Origin: an uncultured Actinomycetes bacterium
Lineage (GTDB): Bacteria; Actinomycetota; Actinomycetes; S36-B12
Reading direction: 5' to 3'
NCBI GenBank assembly: GCA_905181745.1
Contig: CAJIYV010000119.1
Span: 1-8,571 of the forward strand
Length of the DNA stretch: 8,571 bases
The translations under genes were made by a program, and so were the position numbers. Below, one piece after another: positions 5,478 to 8,571 of this stretch. The stretch's first letter is position 1. Each line of letters starts with the position of its first letter. Under the pieces are notes generated by a model that saw only the letters and a program-made list of their open reading frames with translations, did not search any database and was not told the origin of the DNA.

Positions 5478-6683
5478 TTAGCTCTTGAGCTTGTATTCCT
5501 CCAGCAGCCGGCGCGAAATGATCATCTTTTGAATATCTGCGGTGCCTTCACCAATCATGAGCATGGGAGCTTCACGGTAAAGTCGCTCAATTTCGTATTC
5601 CTTTGAGTAACCGTAACCACCGTGAATCCGGAATGAATCTTCAACAACTTCCTTGCAGTACTCGCTGGCTAAAAACTTGGCCATGCCGGACTCAAGGTCG
5701 TTGCGAGCGCCACTGTCTTTAAGGCGTGCTGCCATAACCATCATTTGGTGGGCTGCTTCCACTTTTGTTGCCATATCAGCCAGTCGGAAAGCAACTGCCT
5801 GGTGCTCAATAATTGCTTTGCCAAAAGTGACCCGTAGTTGCGCGTATTCGATCCCGAGTTCAAATGCACGAATGGCGACCCCGCAGGCGCGGGCCGCCAC
5901 ATTAACGCGCCCCACTTCAACCCCGTCCATCATTTGATAGAAACCCTTACCCGCTTCGCCACCCAAAAGGTCCTCAGCGGAGAGCTGGAGATCATCCATG
6001 ATCAACTCTGTAGTGTCAACGCCCTTATAACCCATTTTTTCGATCTTGCCGGGAATGTTAAGCCCTGGCCGTACTTCACCGAATCCCTCCGGCTTTTCAA
6101 CGAGAAAAGTTGACATGCGCTTGTACACACTTGACTCAGCAGGCGCCGCATCATCTGTCCGCACCAATACCGCCACCAGAGTTGAGGAACCGCCATTAGT
6201 CACCCACATTTTCTGGCCGGTAATGGCATAGCCGTCAACGTTTTTCACACCTTTGGAGGTGATCGCTGCAACATCGGAGCCACAATTGGGCTCGCTCATG
6301 CTAAATGCGCCGCGCACTTCACCAGTTGCCATTCGGGGCAAGTATTTCTCTTTTTGTTCTTGTGTTCCGTGGTGCATGATCATGTAGGCAACAATGAAGT
6401 GAGTATTAATGACTCCACTGACGCTCATCCAACCGCGGGCAATTTCTTCCACCACGAGAACATAGGTAAGTAAAGACTCACCCAAGCCGCCATACTCTTC
6501 AGGAATCATGAGTCCAAATACCCCGAGTTCTTTTAATCCATCAACGATTGCCTGCGGGTATTCATCATTATGCTCGAGTTCGTTGGCAACCGGAAGAATC
6601 TCATTGTTTACAAAATCGCGAACCGCACTCAGGATTTCAGTCTGAATGTCGGTCATTCCTTCGGTATAAGCCAAGCGTGTCAT
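5478..6683 (-). CDS. Acyl-CoA dehydrogenase, probable methylsuccinyl-CoA dehydrogenase
   Basis: A 401-residue FAD enzyme of the acyl-CoA dehydrogenase family, of normal length. The N-terminal helical domain contains FGLMIPEEYGGLGESLLTY, the middle beta domain contains AFSMSEPNCGSDVAA and GQKMWVTNGG (flavin and substrate binding), and the C-terminal domain ends with HGGYGYSKEYEIERLYREAP and IGEGTADIQK, whose Glu is at the usual catalytic base position. The sequence closely resembles the Streptomyces dehydrogenase encoded beside crotonyl-CoA carboxylase/reductase and a CoA lyase, where it is thought to oxidise (2S)-methylsuccinyl-CoA to mesaconyl-CoA. The lyase directly upstream supports that role. 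It lacks the long N-terminal extension of the proteobacterial methylsuccinyl-CoA enzyme. The start is ATG 6683, with AGGGGA 4 nt upstream and 26 nt after the lyase stop. A general short-chain dehydrogenase remains possible. Confidence 0.9.
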   Translation of the reverse strand: MTRLAYTEGMTDIQTEILSAVRDFVNNEILPVANELEHNDEYPQAIVDGLKELGVFGLMIPEEYGGLGESLLTYVLVVEEIARGWMSVSGVINTHFIVAYMIMHHGTQEQKEKYLPRMATGEVRGAFSMSEPNCGSDVAAITSKGVKNVDGYAITGQKMWVTNGGSSTLVAVLVRTDDAAPAESSVYKRMSTFLVEKPEGFGEVRPGLNIPGKIEKMGYKGVDTTELIMDDLQLSAEDLLGGEAGKGFYQMMDGVEVGRVNVAARACGVAIRAFELGIEYAQLRVTFGKAIIEHQAVAFRLADMATKVEAAHQMMVMAARLKDSGARNDLESGMAKFLASEYCKEVVEDSFRIHGGYGYSKEYEIERLYREAPMLMIGEGTADIQKMIISRRLLEEYKLKS

Positions 6684-6709
6684 GTTTTCCCCTATTCAGA
6701 TTATTTTGC

Positions 6710-7675
6710 TTACTCAGGCACTACGAATTGTTGGGTGCGGGTCAGTCCGGCTGCCCTGCCTTTGGCTGCCATAACCAAAGCCATTTTGCGTGAAGCTTCG
6801 TCGATCATCTCGTCTCCCAACATCGCCGCGCCTTTTGCGCCACCACTTGCCGAGGTGAAGTAGCCATATGCGTCCAGGATCATTTCTGCGTGATCGTAAT
6901 CTTCTTGGTCCGGTGAATAGATTTCGTTTGCAGCCTCAACCTGACCGGGGTGAAGTGCCCACTTGCCGTCAAATCCGAGTGCCGCTGAGCGCCCCGCAAC
7001 CCGACGGAACCCCTCCACGTCTTTTATCTGCAGGTAGGGGCCATCAATTGCCTGTTTGTTGTAGGCACGCGCCGCCATGAGGATGCGCATCAAGATGTAA
7101 TGGTAAGCGTCCCCAGTGTCGTATCCGGGGGGCTGCTCGCCTACCACGAGCGACTTCATATTAATGCTCGCCATAAAGTCGGCCGGTCCAAAGATGATCG
7201 TTTCTACTCGTGGACTCGCTTGAGCAATTGCATCAACGTTGATTAGCCCGAGTGCATTTTCAATTTGAGCTTCGATACCAATACGGCCCACCTCGAGGCC
7301 ATTTGATTTCTCCAATTGGGTGAGGAGCAGATCCAGAGCAATTATTTGGTCCGCGGTCTGCGCCTTGGGCAACATTATTGCATCAAGATTCGCACCGGCT
7401 CCTTCAACAATTTCAATGACGTCGGAATATGTCCATTGGGTGGTCCAGTCGTTAACACGAACCGTCCGGATTTTGCCCTCGTATCCACCTTCGTTGAGGG
7501 CAGCGACAATGTTCTTGCGGGCCTGCGGTTTGGCAAGTGGAGCGACCGCATCTTCAATATCCATGAACACTTGGTCCACTGGCAGGGTGCGCGCTTTATC
7601 TAGCATTTTCACGCTACTACCCGGGACAGCAAGGTTTGAGCGGCGGGGACGCAGTTCTCGCGCAGTGATAGGCAT
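6710..7675 (-). CDS. CitE/Mcl-type CoA ester lyase, probable L-malyl-CoA/beta-methylmalyl-CoA lyase
   Basis: A 321-residue member of the HpcH/HpaI/CitE family, which makes or splits C-C bonds in 3-hydroxyacyl-CoA thioesters using Mg2+. Visible family features are RPRRSNLAVPGS at the N-terminus, FMDIEDAVAP (37-46), the CoA-contacting Arg of RVND (73-76), GIEAQIEN with the metal ligand Glu135, FGPADFMAS with Asp166, and KWALHPGQ (238-245). The length and the VRVNDWTT and SINMKSLVVGEQPPGY stretches match the Streptomyces lyase of the ethylmalonyl-CoA pathway, which cleaves methylmalyl-CoA to glyoxylate and propionyl-CoA. It is the first gene of a minus-strand operon with the dehydrogenase. ATG 7675 has no ribosome binding site, but a TAACAT box 6 nt upstream suggests a leaderless mRNA. 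Crotonyl-CoA carboxylase, mutase and hydratase genes of the pathway are not in the window. Confidence 0.9.
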   Translation of the reverse strand: MPITARELRPRRSNLAVPGSSVKMLDKARTLPVDQVFMDIEDAVAPLAKPQARKNIVAALNEGGYEGKIRTVRVNDWTTQWTYSDVIEIVEGAGANLDAIMLPKAQTADQIIALDLLLTQLEKSNGLEVGRIGIEAQIENALGLINVDAIAQASPRVETIIFGPADFMASINMKSLVVGEQPPGYDTGDAYHYILMRILMAARAYNKQAIDGPYLQIKDVEGFRRVAGRSAALGFDGKWALHPGQVEAANEIYSPDQEDYDHAEMILDAYGYFTSASGGAKGAAMLGDEMIDEASRKMALVMAAKGRAAGLTRTQQFVVPE

Positions 7676-7681
7676 ATGGAT

Positions 7682-7687
7682 ATGTTA
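7682..7687 (-). promoter_or_regulatory. Putative leaderless promoter of the lyase operon
   Basis: On the minus strand, TAACAT fits a TANNNT -10 box and ends 6 nt before the ATG at 7675. This is the same spacing as at the hydrolase and tetR starts. No recognisable -35 box lies 16-18 bp upstream and no Shine-Dalgarno sequence precedes the ATG. The 65-bp gap to the divergent transporter gene must hold both promoters. Confidence 0.5.
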
Positions 7688-7740
7688 GCGAGGCATCTTT
7701 CCTCTCGCCTGCGGAAAGCCCCATCGATTAGGTCACGCCT

Positions 7741-8571
7741 ATGCTGTGTTGGGTGTCCAGCGCTGAACTCGGCCGATCCGCCCTTCGGCGGGCCCGCGGG
7801 GTCACCATCTATCTCTTCTTTTTCAACGGGATTGCCCTGAGCACTTTGACCCCGCGCTTGGCCGATCTGCAGGGCCAGCTGAATATGTCAGATCTGGTCC
7901 TTGGTCTCGTCCTCAGCGCGGGAGCAGCCGGTGGTCTGTTTTTTGGCCCATTTGCAGCCATAGGCATGCGTCGATTTGGCAGTGGCCAGTTTTCCATGAT
8001 CGCACTGGTATTCCTACTACCGCTATTGCCCCTTATGGGCTTGGCCCCGAGCGTTTTCATTCTCGGCCTGGTTATTTTCGCAATCGGGGCCGTTGACTCG
8101 GTACTTGATGCGGCCCAAAATGCCCACGGCCTCAACGTTCAAAAGCTGTATCGACGCTCGATCATTAATAATATGCATGCTTTTTGGGCTTTGGGGACGG
8201 TCGTAGGTGCGTTGATCGGGGCAATCACTCTTGCCCTGAACATCTCACTCACCTGGACACTGTCTTTTGTTGCGGCCTTGGGGCTACTCGGCGCACTGGC
8301 CACTTTCCGCTGGGTACTTCCCAAGAACTGGAACAGTGCTCGCGGCGACCTGGATCTGGCCCGCGAAATTCAGGCCGAACACCCGCGCTCAATTGATCCT
8401 GGTGCAGTTGCCCCGGCGACACCAGTTACTCGGTTTCGCATCAGTGCCGTCCCTCTTGCGCTCACCGCGATTGGGTTGCTGACCGTTCTCGCCATCATCG
8501 TTGAAGAAGTCCCACAACGTTGGTCATCGATTTACTTCACCGACCTTGGAGTTGATCCGAGTCGGGTTGGT
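7741..8571 (+). CDS. MFS transporter, YbjJ-like (partial, runs off right edge)
   Basis: The first 277 residues of a major facilitator superfamily transporter; the frame stays open to the window end, so the C-terminal half is missing. About seven transmembrane segments are visible (near 22-38, 52-72, 85-100, 103-122, 147-166, 171-189, 238-256). The pattern TPRLADLQGQLNMSDLVLGLVL after the first helix and VDSVLDAAQNAHGLNVQKLYRRSIINNMHAFWALG (split over helices 4 and 5) are like the YbjJ group, whose substrates are mostly unknown and which resemble sugar transporters such as FucP. The loop at about 196-232 is the usual cytoplasmic linker between the two halves. The start is ATG 7741; an in-frame TAG at 7729-7731 rules out anything longer. 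The ribosome binding site is weak (AGG at 7730-7732). It is divergent from the lyase operon; a link to acyl-CoA metabolism is only suggested by position. Confidence 0.87.
   Translation, partial: MLCWVSSAELGRSALRRARGVTIYLFFFNGIALSTLTPRLADLQGQLNMSDLVLGLVLSAGAAGGLFFGPFAAIGMRRFGSGQFSMIALVFLLPLLPLMGLAPSVFILGLVIFAIGAVDSVLDAAQNAHGLNVQKLYRRSIINNMHAFWALGTVVGALIGAITLALNISLTWTLSFVAALGLLGALATFRWVLPKNWNSARGDLDLAREIQAEHPRSIDPGAVAPATPVTRFRISAVPLALTAIGLLTVLAIIVEEVPQRWSSIYFTDLGVDPSRVG

Noticed and set aside
7809..8135. Minus-strand 108-residue open frame rich in Arg, Pro and Lys
   Set aside because: It lies opposite the well-supported MFS gene, and its composition is typical of the antisense of a hydrophobic coding region.

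Overview
The window looks like chromosomal DNA from an actinobacterium (Actinomycetota) of moderate GC content, clearly lower than Streptomyces or Mycobacterium. The main evidence is gene order. A TetR regulator, a DUF3107 protein, a convergent ferritin-like protein and a divergent DEAD-box helicase follow in the order remembered for Mycobacterium tuberculosis Rv3208, Rv3208A, Rv3210c and Rv3211. Two acyl-CoA enzymes further right closely resemble Streptomyces proteins of the ethylmalonyl-CoA pathway. Several starts appear leaderless, which is common in actinobacteria. A low-GC planktonic or soil lineage is possible, but this is inference. All homology statements come from memory of the families, not from a search.

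Left part (1-2860). Bases 1-136 hold no gene I can call, only competing short open frames and one perfect DnaA-box-like 9-mer. An alpha/beta hydrolase (minus, 137-1051) and a TetR regulator (plus, from 1102) face away from each other across 50 bp. Each has a TANNNT -10 box exactly 6 nt before its start codon, suggesting two leaderless transcripts. An 18-bp imperfect palindrome lies over the regulator's -10 box and the hydrolase -35 region, and is a good candidate operator for the regulator. The DUF3107 gene follows the regulator with a strong ribosome binding site. The ferritin-like gene converges on it with only 3 nt between the stop codons.

Middle (2861-4706). The RNA helicase has no ATG, GTG or TTG in frame ahead of its Q motif; the best start is a CTG at 2861 behind a GGAG. 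A small RsbW-type ATP-binding protein starts at a GTG inside the helicase's last codons. Its stop abuts the stop codon of the next, opposite-strand gene.

Right part (4707-8571). On the minus strand, a probable operon runs from a malyl-CoA/methylmalyl-CoA-type lyase through an acyl-CoA dehydrogenase (probably methylsuccinyl-CoA dehydrogenase) to a ZIP-like membrane protein. The first two carry out neighbouring steps of acetyl-CoA assimilation; the third is unexplained. A divergent MFS transporter of the YbjJ type starts at 7741 and runs off the right edge.

I see no tRNA, rRNA, CRISPR array, insertion sequence or phage gene. Most of the window is ordinary core-type gene content. The points of real interest are regulatory: the shared operator region, the CTG start with its leader, and the odd membrane protein. 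I did not find a convincing new multi-gene system.
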